The notes: generated from the letters alone by a model not told the origin. A stretch of 64,000 nucleotides of DNA from an uncultured Bacilli bacterium (GCA_934098505.1 CAKOOR010000007.1:18342-82341), one strand, 5' to 3'; shown: positions 35,372 to 45,497, counted from the first letter of the stretch. Program-made: numbers and translations.

Positions 35372-38300
35372 GCAACAAGATGCCATCTATAAAAAGGGAA
35401 CGAATATAATTGTTTCGGCGGGAGCTGGTTCCGGTAAGACGGCCGTTTTATCAGAACGTGTCTTAGAACATGTTAAATCAGGAATTAGTATCGATGATTT
35501 ATTAGTTTTAACATTTACTAATGCCGCTGCTGCGGAGATGAAAGATCGAATTAGAAGCAAAATCAGAAAAGTTCCAGAACTAAAAGAAGAATTAGATAAA
35601 GTAGATTTAGCCTACATCACAACTTTTGACTCTTTTGCTTTATCTCTAGTTAAAAAGTATAGTTATTTAATGAATATTTCTAAAAATATAAATATTATCG
35701 ATGCTAGTATTATGACTTTAAAAAAAGAAGAAGTATTAAATAATATCTTTGAAGAATTATATCAAGAACGAAATCCTTTGTTTTTAAAGTTAATTAGTGA
35801 TTTTACCGTTAAAGATGATAAAGAAATATTTAATGCTATCCTAAGTTTATATGCTAAATTAGATAATCGTTATGATAAAGACACTATTTTAGATAGTTAT
35901 CTTACTAATTATTATAATGATACTAATATAGATAAGTTAGTTAATGAATATGTTAGTTTAATAAAGCTACGTTTAGAAGTTTTAAATAATACTGTTGATA
36001 ATTTATATCATTATACTGATGATTCTTTTCAAAATAAGATGGAAGAAGTTATTAGACCTTTAATAAGTGCTACAGACTATTTAGATATTAAAAGATTATG
36101 TGTTATTAAGTTACCAGTATTACGGGGCGCTGATGAAGTAACCAAAAAAATTAAAGATGAAGTCAAGAACTTACTTGATGAAGTAGGGGAGTTAACTAAG
36201 TATAATTCACTTGATGAGATTAAAGAAAGTTTGTATTTAACTAAAGATTATGTCGAGATAATTATTGCTATTATTAAAAAACTAAGTAATCGTTTAGATA
36301 AGTTTAAAAGAGATAATAATGCTTATGATTTTATTGATATTGCGAAAATGGCTATTAATATTTTAAAGGATAATAAGACAGTTCGTGAAGAAATGAAATA
36401 TAAGTATAAGGAAATTTTAATTGATGAATATCAGGATACTAATGATATTCAAGATATTTTTATCTCTTTAATTGAAAATAATAATGTTTATATGGTTGGG
36501 GATATTAAACAATCCATTTATCGTTTCCGTAATGCCAATCCTATGCTTTTTAAGAGTAAATATGAAGCTTATCAAAACAATAATGGAGGTTTAAAAATTG
36601 ATTTAAATAAAAACTTCCGTAGTCGTAGTGAAGTTTTAAATAATATTAATATGATGTTCAATTTATTTATGGATAACTTTATTGGGGGTGCTGATTATAT
36701 CCAGTCACATCAAATGGTTTTTGGACTTACTCCTTATAATGAGGTAAATAAAGAAAACTATAATATGGACATTTTAAATTATACTTATGATAAAGACGCA
36801 AAATTTACTAAAGAAGAAATTGAAATCTTTACGGTAGCAAAAGATATTCAAGAAAAAGTGGCTACCGGTTATGAAATGATGGATAAAGAAACAATGCAAA
36901 GAAGACCTGTAAATTATGGTGATTTTGTTATTCTAATGGATCGTTCTAGTAGTTTTAATTTATATAAGAAAGTTTTTGAATATTTAAATATTCCTATTAC
37001 TATTTATCGTGATAAAACAATTAGTGATTCTGTTGATATTTCAATTATTAAAAATATTTATAATTTATTAGTTTTAATTAAAAATAGAGATTTTGGCACC
37101 ATGTTTTCTTATTCTTTTATGGCTGTTGCTCGTAGTTATCTTTTCAATATGAGTGATAAAGATATTTTAAAGATTATTAGTAATAGGTCATATGCCGAAA
37201 CCGAGATTTATGCTATTTTATATGAATTGGCAAAGGAACTAGATAATTTACCAAATAACGAAGTCTTTCGTTTAATTATTGAAAAATTTAAATTTCCAGA
37301 AGCCTTTATTACGACTGGTAATGTTAAGGAACATTTAGTAACAATTGACTCTATAAGTAAGATTGCTGATAATGCAACTAATTTCGGCTATAGTCCTTAT
37401 GAATTTTTAGATTATTTAAATATGGTTTATGAAGAAGGCTTAGATATTAAATTGTCTTTAAATAAAGAGGCTTCTAATTCCGTTAAGATTATGACTATTC
37501 ATGCTTCTAAAGGGTTAGAATATCCCGTTTGTTATTTTACCGGGTTATCGAAAAAGTTTAACATTGATGATTTAAAAAATAAGTTTTACTATGATAATAC
37601 TTTAGGTTTTATAACTCCTTATGTAAAAAATGGTATCCATAGTACTGTTGTGAAACTAATGTTAAAAAATAAATATATTTTAGAAGAAATAAGTGAAAGA
37701 TTAAGATTATTTTATGTCGCTTTAACCAGAGCCCGCGAAAAAATGATTATTGTTGGCGAGTTTGATAAAAATGAACTAGCTTATAAAGTAGAAGGAGTAG
37801 TAGATAGAGAAACCAGAAGTAGTTATCGTAAGTTTACGGATATGTTAGATTCTATATATGACTATTTAAAACCTTATATAAAAGATATTGATATTGACGC
37901 TTTAGGTCTTACTAAAGATTATAATTTATCAGTCAAAAAAGATTTAGAAGCGTTAAAGCAAGAACCAGGTAGGATTATTGTTGTTGATGATTATATTTCT
38001 GATAGTAAAAGAATCGAAAGTAAACATTATTCAAAGGTTACTAGTACGATAAGAAGTAAAGAGGAACAAAAAAATATTGATCTTGGTTTAAGGATGCATT
38101 ATTTATTAGAGATAACTGATTTTAATAATCCTGACTATAAAGATTTTAATGCTTTTGAGATTAATTGCATCGAAAAGTTTATTAATACTGGCATTTTAAA
38201 TGAAAGTAAAGAAATTTATAAGGAATATGAATTTATGTATACTAATGGGGATACAGAGAATCATGGGATTATAGATTTGCTAATTATCAAAAAAGACAAG

Positions 38301-38459
38301 GCTGTTATCGTTGATTATAAATTAAAACATATTACTGATGAGGCTTATTTAGAACAGTTAAAAGGATATAAAAACTATATTTTAGAAATGACTAATTTAC
38401 CAGTTGAAGTGTTTTTATATTCAATCATGGACAGTAACTTAGTTAATTTAAATATTTAA
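35352..38459 (+). CDS. addA: AddA helicase-nuclease subunit (UvrD family)
   Basis: 1035 residues, somewhat shorter than B. subtilis AddA (about 1230). Superfamily 1 helicase motifs in order: KWTNEQQDAI (Q motif), SAGAGSGKTAV (Walker A), LTFTNAAAAEM (Ia), IDEYQDTND (Walker B), VGDIKQSIYRFRNANP (III), NFRSR (IV), TIHASKGLEYPV (V) and LFYVALTRARE (VI). The C-terminal nuclease shows the DYK of IVDYKLKH. The ATG at 35352 has AGGAG 9 bp upstream; the ATGs at 35343 and 35346 are too close to it. Confidence 0.93.
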   Translation: MPKWTNEQQDAIYKKGTNIIVSAGAGSGKTAVLSERVLEHVKSGISIDDLLVLTFTNAAAAEMKDRIRSKIRKVPELKEELDKVDLAYITTFDSFALSLVKKYSYLMNISKNINIIDASIMTLKKEEVLNNIFEELYQERNPLFLKLISDFTVKDDKEIFNAILSLYAKLDNRYDKDTILDSYLTNYYNDTNIDKLVNEYVSLIKLRLEVLNNTVDNLYHYTDDSFQNKMEEVIRPLISATDYLDIKRLCVIKLPVLRGADEVTKKIKDEVKNLLDEVGELTKYNSLDEIKESLYLTKDYVEIIIAIIKKLSNRLDKFKRDNNAYDFIDIAKMAINILKDNKTVREEMKYKYKEILIDEYQDTNDIQDIFISLIENNNVYMVGDIKQSIYRFRNANPMLFKSKYEAYQNNNGGLKIDLNKNFRSRSEVLNNINMMFNLFMDNFIGGADYIQSHQMVFGLTPYNEVNKENYNMDILNYTYDKDAKFTKEEIEIFTVAKDIQEKVATGYEMMDKETMQRRPVNYGDFVILMDRSSSFNLYKKVFEYLNIPITIYRDKTISDSVDISIIKNIYNLLVLIKNRDFGTMFSYSFMAVARSYLFNMSDKDILKIISNRSYAETEIYAILYELAKELDNLPNNEVFRLIIEKFKFPEAFITTGNVKEHLVTIDSISKIADNATNFGYSPYEFLDYLNMVYEEGLDIKLSLNKEASNSVKIMTIHASKGLEYPVCYFTGLSKKFNIDDLKNKFYYDNTLGFITPYVKNGIHSTVVKLMLKNKYILEEISERLRLFYVALTRAREKMIIVGEFDKNELAYKVEGVVDRETRSSYRKFTDMLDSIYDYLKPYIKDIDIDALGLTKDYNLSVKKDLEALKQEPGRIIVVDDYISDSKRIESKHYSKVTSTIRSKEEQKNIDLGLRMHYLLEITDFNNPDYKDFNAFEINCIEKFINTGILNESKEIYKEYEFMYTNGDTENHGIIDLLIIKKDKAVIVDYKLKHITDEAYLEQLKGYKNYILEMTNLPVEVFLYSIMDSNLVNLNI

Positions 38460-38487
38460 TTAGAGGCAAAAAGCTTCTAATTTTTTG
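38459..38487 (+). terminator. Terminator of addBA
   Basis: ATTAGAGGC-AAAAA-GCTTCTAAT is a 9-bp stem with one G-U pair, followed by T6. It overlaps the addA stop codon. Confidence 0.85.
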
Positions 38488-38555
38488 AAATTGGGATAAA
38501 AAAAGATTGTCGACAATTCGTTTTCAGAAAACTTGTGGTGCTTTAATAAATAAAA

Positions 38556-38582
38556 AAGTCCAGAATTAACTGGGCTTTTCAT
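38556..38582 (-). terminator. Terminator of pyk
   Basis: On the minus strand AGCCCAG and CTGGACT enclose TTAATT, followed by T6. Confidence 0.8.
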
Positions 38583-38593
38583 TAAGCTAAAAA

Positions 38594-39997
38594 TTAAATT
38601 TCTTCAATTTTTAAGAAGTTAGTATGAGCATCACTAGGAGTTGAACCTACAACACAAACTAAATCTTTGTATTTTAAATTTAACATTTCTTTAGCAGCTT
38701 TAATACTTTCATCTACTAGAGCATCAGTATCTTTTGAAGCATTACCAACAACTTTAGTATAAACACCCCATTTAAGAGCAAGCATACGAGCCATTTTTTC
38801 ATTTTCAACAGTAGCAATGATATAAGCATTTGGTCTTAGACAAGATACATCTAAAGCCGTTTTACCTTCCTTAGTTGACACAACGATAGCTTTTATAGGT
38901 AATTCTAATGAGGCATCAACAGCACATTTGCAAACAGCGTTATGAATATCAGTACCTCTTAATTTGTAATCAGCAAGATTGTATTTAGTGATTTGTTCAG
39001 CATTAACAGCAATCTTAGCCATATACTCTATAGTTTCTACTGGATATTTACCCATAGTAGTTTCATCACTAGTCATAATAGCATCACAACCAGCAAGTAC
39101 AGCATTAGATACATCAGTAACTTCAGCATTTGTTGGACGAATGCTTTCTTTCATAGATGTCATCATTTGGGTAGCCATAATTACACCTTTACCGTTTTTA
39201 TGACACATATCGATCATTCTTTGTTGATATAATGGTAAGTTTTCTAAACCAGTTTCGATACCTAAATCGCCACGAGCAACCATAATATAATCAGAAGCAT
39301 CAACGATTTCTTGTAGATTATCGATAGCATATTGAGTTTCTACTTTTGAAATAATGATCATATCTTCACGACCAAATTCTTTACATAGATCTCTAACAGC
39401 TTTAACATCTTCAGCAGTGTTTACAAATGATACAGCAATATAGTCGCCATCATGTTCACAGGCATATTTAATATCTTCTCTATCAGCATCAGAGATAAAT
39501 GGAACATTAAGTTTAACACCCGGAATACAAACACCACGACGTGATTTAATCGTACCACCATTAATGATTTCACAAGTAACACCATCTTCTTCTTTAGATA
39601 CAATAACTAATTTATAGAAACCATCATCTAAAAGAATAGCTTGTCCTACTTCTAAATCTTTAAGAATTCCCTTGTAGTTGAAAGAAATTCTCTCAGCATT
39701 ACCTAAAACATCTTCTTCAACAATACGAATTGTTTTACCTTTAACAAGTTCGATATAATCACCATCAAATGTACAAGTTCTTAAATCTGGACCTTTAGTA
39801 TCAAATAAAATACCAATATTAGCGCCCATTTCTTCATTAGCACGTTTAATTAATGATAAGTCTAATTCTCTTTCTTCAATAGTTGCATGTGAGAAATTGA
39901 TACGTGCAACATTCATACCAGCCTCTACAATACCTTTGAAATTTTCCCAAATTTGTGTAGATGGACCAATACTACAAATAATTTTTGTCTTTTTCAT
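38594..39997 (-). CDS. pyk: Pyruvate kinase
   Basis: 467 residues catalysing phosphoenolpyruvate + ADP to pyruvate + ATP, the last step of glycolysis. Family blocks in order: KIICSIGPS, NVARINFSHA, FDTKGPDLRT, ISKVE, IMVARGDLGIETG and GKGVIMATQMMTSM with the following NAEVTDVSNAVLAGCDAIM. The C-terminal allosteric domain is present, but the extra PEP-utiliser domain found in many Bacilli is absent. The start at 39997 (AAAGGAAG upstream) agrees with the promoter at 40024; the longer frame to 40033 would begin before the transcript. Confidence 0.96.
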   Translation of the reverse strand: MKKTKIICSIGPSTQIWENFKGIVEAGMNVARINFSHATIEERELDLSLIKRANEEMGANIGILFDTKGPDLRTCTFDGDYIELVKGKTIRIVEEDVLGNAERISFNYKGILKDLEVGQAILLDDGFYKLVIVSKEEDGVTCEIINGGTIKSRRGVCIPGVKLNVPFISDADREDIKYACEHDGDYIAVSFVNTAEDVKAVRDLCKEFGREDMIIISKVETQYAIDNLQEIVDASDYIMVARGDLGIETGLENLPLYQQRMIDMCHKNGKGVIMATQMMTSMKESIRPTNAEVTDVSNAVLAGCDAIMTSDETTMGKYPVETIEYMAKIAVNAEQITKYNLADYKLRGTDIHNAVCKCAVDASLELPIKAIVVSTKEGKTALDVSCLRPNAYIIATVENEKMARMLALKWGVYTKVVGNASKDTDALVDESIKAAKEMLNLKYKDLVCVVGSTPSDAHTNFLKIEEI

Positions 39998-40023
39998 CTT
40001 ATTTAACTTCCTTTCGCTAGTTA

Positions 40024-40052
40024 ATATTACCATAAATGGTCACTTTTGTAAA
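40024..40052 (-). promoter_or_regulatory. Promoter of pyk
   Basis: On the minus strand TTTACA (40047-40052) and TAATAT (40024-40029) are 17 bp apart, with transcription starting about 20 nt before the ATG. The rest of the 340-bp gap (to 40312) shows no gene. Confidence 0.65.
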
Positions 40053-40309
40053 TTGGGTTTTTATTAATTTTGAGGCTTTTTAACAATATAATTAAGTAAT
40101 GTCTGGTTAAAATTTTTTTTGTTATTAACTAGTAAAAAAATATGAAGAAAAGGCAGTGTGTATATTTTCCTATATCTTTATAACTTATTCTTATTTATTT
40201 AACTATTTTCATTATTTATATAGAGATAATAAATTAACAACAATCTAATGTCAATAGACACTTTTTTTAACAAAAAAAGCCATAAATTCATAATAAATTA
40301 AGAAAGTCG

Positions 40310-40318
40310 TGCTATAAT
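40310..40318 (+). promoter_or_regulatory. Extended -10 promoter of the cell-wall operon
   Basis: TGCTATAAT at 40310-40318, 20 bp before the ATG at 40338; no clear -35. Confidence 0.55.
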
Positions 40319-40337
40319 TAATTGAGGTGGAAATTTT

Positions 40338-41087
40338 ATGGAAATAGTAGTTGATAATAAACATATATTTTATGACCAATTAGGACTAGGTTCTAAAGAT
40401 ATCGTCATGCTTCATGGTTGGGGTCAAAATATGGAAATGATGCGTCCTTTAGCCATTAAATTATTAAATGATAAAAATATTAAAAATAACTATCGTATTA
40501 CTATTCTAGACCTACCTGGTTTTGGCGCTTCGAGTGAGCCAGATATGAATACCGATGTATTTACTTATACCAAACTAATCGAAAATTTTCTAACTGCTTT
40601 AAATATAAGTAAGCCCATCATGTTAGGTCATTCTTTTGGCGGTCGTTTGTCAATCATTTACGCTAGTCGTAATGAAACGGAAAGAGTAATCCTTTTTGGC
40701 GCTCCATGCATTAGAGAATATAAGCCAACCTTCAAAGAAAAGGTTTTAAAGACTTTAAAAAAAGTACCATTTACCAAAGATTTAGTCGAAATAGCTAAAC
40801 AGTATATTGGTTCTGCTGATTATAAAAATGCAAGTCCTGTGATGCGGACAGTTTTAGTAAATACCATTAATCAAGATTTAAGTGAATGTGCTAAAAAAAT
40901 AACAGCGCCAACGCTTCTTATCTGGGGAACTTTAGATACCGCTGCTCCAATTGAACTAGCAAGAAAACTAGAAGGCCTATTAAAAGATGGTGCACTAATT
41001 GAATTGCCAGGTGCTACCCATTATGCTTACTTAGAACGAATTGATTACGTAACTAATATCTTAATAAATTTTTTAGGAGGAAAATAA
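40338..41087 (+). CDS. Alpha/beta hydrolase
   Basis: 249 residues, cytoplasmic. An oxyanion-hole HGWGQ at about residue 27 precedes the nucleophile elbow GHSFGGR (Ser near residue 98). The late acidic residue lies near LIWGTLDTAAP and the catalytic His in GATHYAYLER. All members of the triad are present; the substrate is unknown. It lies 1 bp before murF, which hints at a cell-envelope or drug-detoxifying role, but that is inference. Confidence 0.88.
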   Translation: MEIVVDNKHIFYDQLGLGSKDIVMLHGWGQNMEMMRPLAIKLLNDKNIKNNYRITILDLPGFGASSEPDMNTDVFTYTKLIENFLTALNISKPIMLGHSFGGRLSIIYASRNETERVILFGAPCIREYKPTFKEKVLKTLKKVPFTKDLVEIAKQYIGSADYKNASPVMRTVLVNTINQDLSECAKKITAPTLLIWGTLDTAAPIELARKLEGLLKDGALIELPGATHYAYLERIDYVTNILINFLGGK

Positions 41088-41088
41088 G

Positions 41089-42690
41089 ATGTCATTAATT
41101 ATTAATATTTTAATTTTTTTAATAATTTTTTATACGGTAACCGTTAAATCAAGAAAATCATTACATATGTTACAACAAAACCTTTATAATGAAAATAATC
41201 GTTATTTAAAATGGTTAAAGCAAAATAGAAAGGTTGCTTTAAAACACTATGATGTTATCGGTCTAATTTTATCGTTGATTGCTTTATTTATTGGCAATCT
41301 GCCAGGTAAAATCTTAATTGCTATCAGTGCATTAATCTATTTATTTGATGCGGAAGTAATTAAATATTCTATTATGGTTGAAAAAGCTAAAAAACCATTA
41401 GTTAAAACAGCTAGAGTAAAAAGACAAATTACAACTCTCTATCTTTTAAACTTAATTCCTTTAATTCTTTATTTAATCTTTAAAAGCAATGTAAGAATCT
41501 TATTTGTTTTAGCTTCTTTAATGTTAGTATTAAATTATTATATTGTATACTTAGTTAAATTAATAAATGATCCTATTGAAAAAGCTATTTATAAAAAGTT
41601 TTGGCATATGGCAGAAAATAAATTAGCTTCCTATAAAGACTTAAAAGTCATTGGTATTACTGGTTCTTATGGTAAAACTAGTAGTAAGAATATTTTAAAT
41701 GAAATTTTATCTATGGATTATATTTCCCATCCAACTCCCAAAAATTTTAATACTGATGTTGGTTTAATGACTACTATCAATAACGATTTAACTAAATTTG
41801 ATGAGATATTTATTGCTGAAATGGGTGCATATAAGGTTGGACGTATCAAAAATGCTTGTAATTTAGTTCATCCACAGTATGGACTACTTACAACGATCGG
41901 AAAAGCCCATTTAGAAACTTTCGGCAGTCAGGAAAATATTATTAAGACCAAGTTTGAACTTATCGAAAGTCTACCTAGTAATGGTATTGCTTTCTTAAAT
42001 ATGGATGATCCACTCCAAGTCAATTATAAATTGCAAAATAAAGTTAGAGTTGTTTGGTATGCCGTAAATAATAAAAAAGCTGATTTTTATTGCTTAGATA
42101 CAAAATGTAGTGACAAAGGTTCAACTTTTAAAATATTTATAAAAAAAGAAAATAAGACTTATGATTTTCAAACTAGACTTTTAGGGCGTCATAATATTTC
42201 TAATATTGTTTCGGCTATTGCAGTTGGCTATGAATTTGGCATTTCCATTCCTAAATTGCAAGCTGCAGTAATGAAAATAAAACCTATTGAGCATCGTCTA
42301 GAATTAAAGAAAATTGGTAATATGTATCAAATTGATGATGCTTATAATTCTAATCCCGTTGGGGCAAAAGTAGCCTTAGAGGTTCTTAGTATGATGCCTG
42401 GCGATAAAGTAGTTGTTACTCCCGGTATGGTTGAGCTCGGCAATGAAGAAGAAAAATATAATAAAGAATTCGGTGAAGAAATAAGCGCCGTTGCTGATTA
42501 TGTTATTCTAGTAGGTGAAAAACAAACTAAACCAATCTATGAAGGGTTAATGAATAAAAAATATGATAAAGATAAAATAATAATTACTAACGATGTTAGA
42601 CAAACTTATATCTTAGTTAATAAATTAAAGAGTAAAAAAGATATTTATGCATTATATGAAAATGATTTACCTGATACTTATAATGAATAA
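41089..42690 (+). CDS. murF: MurF-like UDP-MurNAc-tripeptide D-Ala-D-Ala ligase with membrane N-terminus
   Basis: 533 residues. The first 165 or so contain about four hydrophobic segments, an extension absent from classic MurF. The Mur ligase body follows, with ATP loop GITGSYGKTSSKN (about residues 190-202), the central-domain block EMGAYKVGRI, AHLETFGS, RLLGRHNISN and the C-terminal DDAYNSNPVGAK typical of MurF. It adds D-Ala-D-Ala to the peptidoglycan precursor. The next gene, ddl, makes that dipeptide. The membrane part would place the enzyme at the envelope. Confidence 0.88.
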   Translation: MSLIINILIFLIIFYTVTVKSRKSLHMLQQNLYNENNRYLKWLKQNRKVALKHYDVIGLILSLIALFIGNLPGKILIAISALIYLFDAEVIKYSIMVEKAKKPLVKTARVKRQITTLYLLNLIPLILYLIFKSNVRILFVLASLMLVLNYYIVYLVKLINDPIEKAIYKKFWHMAENKLASYKDLKVIGITGSYGKTSSKNILNEILSMDYISHPTPKNFNTDVGLMTTINNDLTKFDEIFIAEMGAYKVGRIKNACNLVHPQYGLLTTIGKAHLETFGSQENIIKTKFELIESLPSNGIAFLNMDDPLQVNYKLQNKVRVVWYAVNNKKADFYCLDTKCSDKGSTFKIFIKKENKTYDFQTRLLGRHNISNIVSAIAVGYEFGISIPKLQAAVMKIKPIEHRLELKKIGNMYQIDDAYNSNPVGAKVALEVLSMMPGDKVVVTPGMVELGNEEEKYNKEFGEEISAVADYVILVGEKQTKPIYEGLMNKKYDKDKIIITNDVRQTYILVNKLKSKKDIYALYENDLPDTYNE

Positions 42691-42727
42691 TATCAAGTTA
42701 AAATAGTATTGAAGGAAGGAAAAAAAT

Positions 42728-43921
42728 ATGAATATAAAATTAGGTGTAATTTTTGGTGGCGTTTCCGTTGAACATGAAGTAAGTGTTATTTCAGCCGTTC
42801 AAGCAATGCAAGCTATAGATAAGGAAAAATACGATGTAATACCCATCTATATAACAAAAGATAGACAGTGGTATACAGGCGAGATCCTAAAAGATATGGA
42901 TACGTATACTGACATGGATTTATTAAAAAGATACACTAAAAACGTATCATTGATTAATAAAAAAGGTAAATTTTATTTACAAAGCAAAGGTTTATTTAAA
43001 ACTATTGTTACGGAGTTAGATTTAGTTTTACCAATTGGTCATGGAACTAATATGGAAGATGGAACCCTACAAGGTTACTTACAAACTGTTGGCATTCCTT
43101 ATTGTGAATCAGACATTGCTGCTTCTAGTGTTGCTCAAGATAAAGTAACTCAAAAGTTGGTTTTTCAAAGTAAAAATTTACCAATGACTGCATTTACATG
43201 GTTTTATGATGTTGATTATACTGAAGATCAAGAAAATATTTTAAAAGAATGTGCTAAATTAAAATATCCAGTTATCGTTAAACCAGCTACTTTAGGCAGT
43301 TCGGTTGGTATTAATTTTGCTAAAGATGAAGCTGAATTAAAAAATGCTATCGAAGAAGCTATTTCCTATGATAAAAAGATTTTAGTTGAACATGCCGTTG
43401 AAAATTTAAGCGAAGTTAATATTTCTGTTTTAGGTGATTATAAATATCAAGAAGTATCCGCTATTGAAGAAGTTACTACAATTCATCATTTATTAACTTA
43501 TGCTGATAAATACATGGGTAACGCTAAAGATAAACCAAGTAAAGGTATGGCTGGTCTTGGCCGTAAAGTTCCTGCAAAATTAGAGAAAAAAATGCAAAGT
43601 GAAGTTGAAAGTGTTGCTGTTAAGGCGTTTAAGGCTGTTGGTTTGGCTGGCGTTTGTCGTATTGATTTCTTAATTGATAAAAACGATAACAAAGTCTATA
43701 TCAATGAAATAAATTCTATTCCTGGTTCTTTATCATTTTACTTATGGGAACCAAAAGGTAAAAAATATCGTGAATTACTAGACGAAATAATTAAAATTGG
43801 TATTAAAAATTACCAAGATAATAGTGCTAAAGTTCATTCCTTTGAATCTAATATTTTAGAAGGTTATAAAGCTGGCGGCGCTAAAGGTGGTAAATTTGGC
43901 TGTAAAGGCAGTAAATTTTAA
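42728..43921 (+). CDS. ddl: D-alanine-D-alanine ligase with Gly/Lys-rich tail
   Basis: 397 residues with an ATP-grasp fold. It shows the N-terminal GVIFGGVSVEHEVSVISA (with the catalytic Glu of VEHE), KPATLGSSVGI, the substrate-loop region around EEVTTIHHLLTY and the metal-binding INEINSIPGSLSFYLWE. It makes the D-Ala-D-Ala dipeptide used by MurF. The last 17 residues are an unusual tail, KAGGAKGGKFGCKGSKF, beyond the normal end of the family. Ribosome site GAAGGA. Confidence 0.93.
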   Translation: MNIKLGVIFGGVSVEHEVSVISAVQAMQAIDKEKYDVIPIYITKDRQWYTGEILKDMDTYTDMDLLKRYTKNVSLINKKGKFYLQSKGLFKTIVTELDLVLPIGHGTNMEDGTLQGYLQTVGIPYCESDIAASSVAQDKVTQKLVFQSKNLPMTAFTWFYDVDYTEDQENILKECAKLKYPVIVKPATLGSSVGINFAKDEAELKNAIEEAISYDKKILVEHAVENLSEVNISVLGDYKYQEVSAIEEVTTIHHLLTYADKYMGNAKDKPSKGMAGLGRKVPAKLEKKMQSEVESVAVKAFKAVGLAGVCRIDFLIDKNDNKVYINEINSIPGSLSFYLWEPKGKKYRELLDEIIKIGIKNYQDNSAKVHSFESNILEGYKAGGAKGGKFGCKGSKF

Positions 43922-43929
43922 GAGGACTT

Positions 43930-44361
43930 ATGAATAGAAAAGGGTTTACATTAGTTGAATTATTAGCAGTTATAGTGGTTTTAGCTATCTTAATTGGCAT
44001 TGCAACTCCTAATGTTATTGGTTTACTTAGAAAACAAAAAGATAAAACTACGGATATTGTTTTAACTAACTTAAATGATGCAGCGGTAAGCTATGCCAAA
44101 GAACAAATTTCTCTGAACAAATTGCATTTAAGTAGTTGTGATTTTGAGATAAATGATTTAGCCACCGCTAAAGCTAATCTTAATCAAGGTAAGAAATGTG
44201 TTAAGGCTTATAATATAGGCGTCTTAAAGAGTAATGGAACTTTTGAAGATAAACAAAATTCATGTGATTCCAACAAAGAGATTTATGTTTATAATTATAA
44301 TAATGGTAACTACACTGAAATTAAAACCTTCATTCCAGATGATACTTGTAACGTTAAGTAA
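43930..44361 (+). CDS. Short type IV prepilin-like protein
   Basis: 143 residues with a textbook class III signal GFTLVELLAVIVVLAILIGIA (cleavage after Gly, Glu at +5) and a small external domain with four Cys that could form two disulphides. It has normal pilin length, unlike the three long proteins at 19673, 24925 and 31050, and could be the major or a minor subunit of the same pilus or a ComG-like pseudopilus. It starts 8 bp after ddl. Confidence 0.8.
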   Translation: MNRKGFTLVELLAVIVVLAILIGIATPNVIGLLRKQKDKTTDIVLTNLNDAAVSYAKEQISLNKLHLSSCDFEINDLATAKANLNQGKKCVKAYNIGVLKSNGTFEDKQNSCDSNKEIYVYNYNNGNYTEIKTFIPDDTCNVK

Positions 44362-44421
44362 CTATCATGGCAATAAAATCCTTGTAAAGAAACATTAAAA
44401 AGGTAAAAAATAATTAAATTT

Positions 44422-44461
44422 AAGGAGTTTATCAGTAAAATAAAGATAAATTCCTTTTTTA
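44422..44461 (+). terminator. Terminator of the cell-wall operon
   Basis: AAGGAGTTTATC and GATAAATTCCTT form a long stem with one mismatch, followed by T. Confidence 0.8.
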
Positions 44462-44477
44462 AAACAAAAATTTACGA

Positions 44478-44483
44478 TATAAT
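44478..44483 (+). promoter_or_regulatory. -10 box of ftsY
   Basis: TATAAT, 26 bp before the start at 44510. Confidence 0.45.
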
Positions 44484-44509
44484 AAATTATTAGAAAGAAA
44501 GTGAAATAT

Positions 44510-45496
44510 ATGGGAATTTTTGATAAATTAAAACAAATAGTAAATAATAAAAATAAAGAAGAAAAAGTAAATGAAGAAGTTGAAAGTTATAGTAAAGGTC
44601 TAGAAAAAACAAGAAATGAGTTTGTATCTAAATTAAATGTCTTAGGAATTAAATATACGAAAATAGATGATGCCTATTTTGAAGAATTAGAGCAAATTTT
44701 AATAATGGCTGATATTGGTGTTAATACGGTTGAAAACTTTTTAGACCGTTTAAAAGCCAGAGTAAAAAAAGAAAATATAACTGATACTAAGTATTTAAAC
44801 GAAGTAATCGTAGATGAATTGTTTATCATTTATGTTAATGGAGAAAATATCACGGATAAAATTAATATTGCTGAGAATGGACCCACTGTCATTTTAATGG
44901 TAGGTGTTAATGGGGTAGGTAAGACTACAACAATAGGTAAACTTGCCTATAAATATCATAATGAAGGTAAAAAAGTTATGCTAATTGCCGCAGATACTTT
45001 TAGAGCTGGCGCCGTTGAACAATTAAAAGTTTGGGCTGATCGTACTGATTCTATCTTTTATGGTAAAGAAAATACGGATCCTGCCGGCGTTATTTATGAT
45101 GGCCTAGTAAAAGCTACGGAAGAAAAGGCTGATATCGTCTTAATCGACACCGCTGGTCGTTTGCAAAATAAAGTAAATTTAATGAAAGAATTGGAGAAGA
45201 TGAATAAAGTTATTGCTAAATTCATTCCTGATGCTCCTCATGAAACTCTCTTAGTAATTGATGCTACTACTGGCCAAAACGGTATTATGCAAGCCAAAGC
45301 TTTCAAAGAAATTACCAATATTACAGGTATTGTTCTTACTAAATTAGATGGCACTGCTAAGGGTGGAATCGTTCTAGCTATTAAAGAGGAAGTAAATATT
45401 CCTGTTAAATTTATTGGTTTAGGTGAACAAATGACTGACTTAAAGCCATTTGATATTGAATCTTATATTTATGGTTTATTTAAGGATATGATGTAA
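44510..45496 (+). CDS. ftsY: Signal recognition particle receptor FtsY
   Basis: 328 residues. A short charged N-terminus replaces the long acidic domain of E. coli FtsY. The NG domain shows GVNGVGKTTTIGKLA (G1), DTFRAGAVEQLK, IDTAGRLQNK, TKLDGTAKGG and the C-terminal GLGEQMTDLKPF. It docks SRP-ribosome complexes at the membrane. The ATG at 44510 gives the usual MGIFDKLK start; the GTG three codons earlier is less likely. Confidence 0.96.
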   Translation: MGIFDKLKQIVNNKNKEEKVNEEVESYSKGLEKTRNEFVSKLNVLGIKYTKIDDAYFEELEQILIMADIGVNTVENFLDRLKARVKKENITDTKYLNEVIVDELFIIYVNGENITDKINIAENGPTVILMVGVNGVGKTTTIGKLAYKYHNEGKKVMLIAADTFRAGAVEQLKVWADRTDSIFYGKENTDPAGVIYDGLVKATEEKADIVLIDTAGRLQNKVNLMKELEKMNKVIAKFIPDAPHETLLVIDATTGQNGIMQAKAFKEITNITGIVLTKLDGTAKGGIVLAIKEEVNIPVKFIGLGEQMTDLKPFDIESYIYGLFKDMM

Positions 45497-45497
45497 T

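Noticed and set aside
40248..40271. Terminator at TGTC-AATA-GACA followed by T7.
   Set aside because: The stem is only 4 bp and no gene ends upstream of it on the plus strand.
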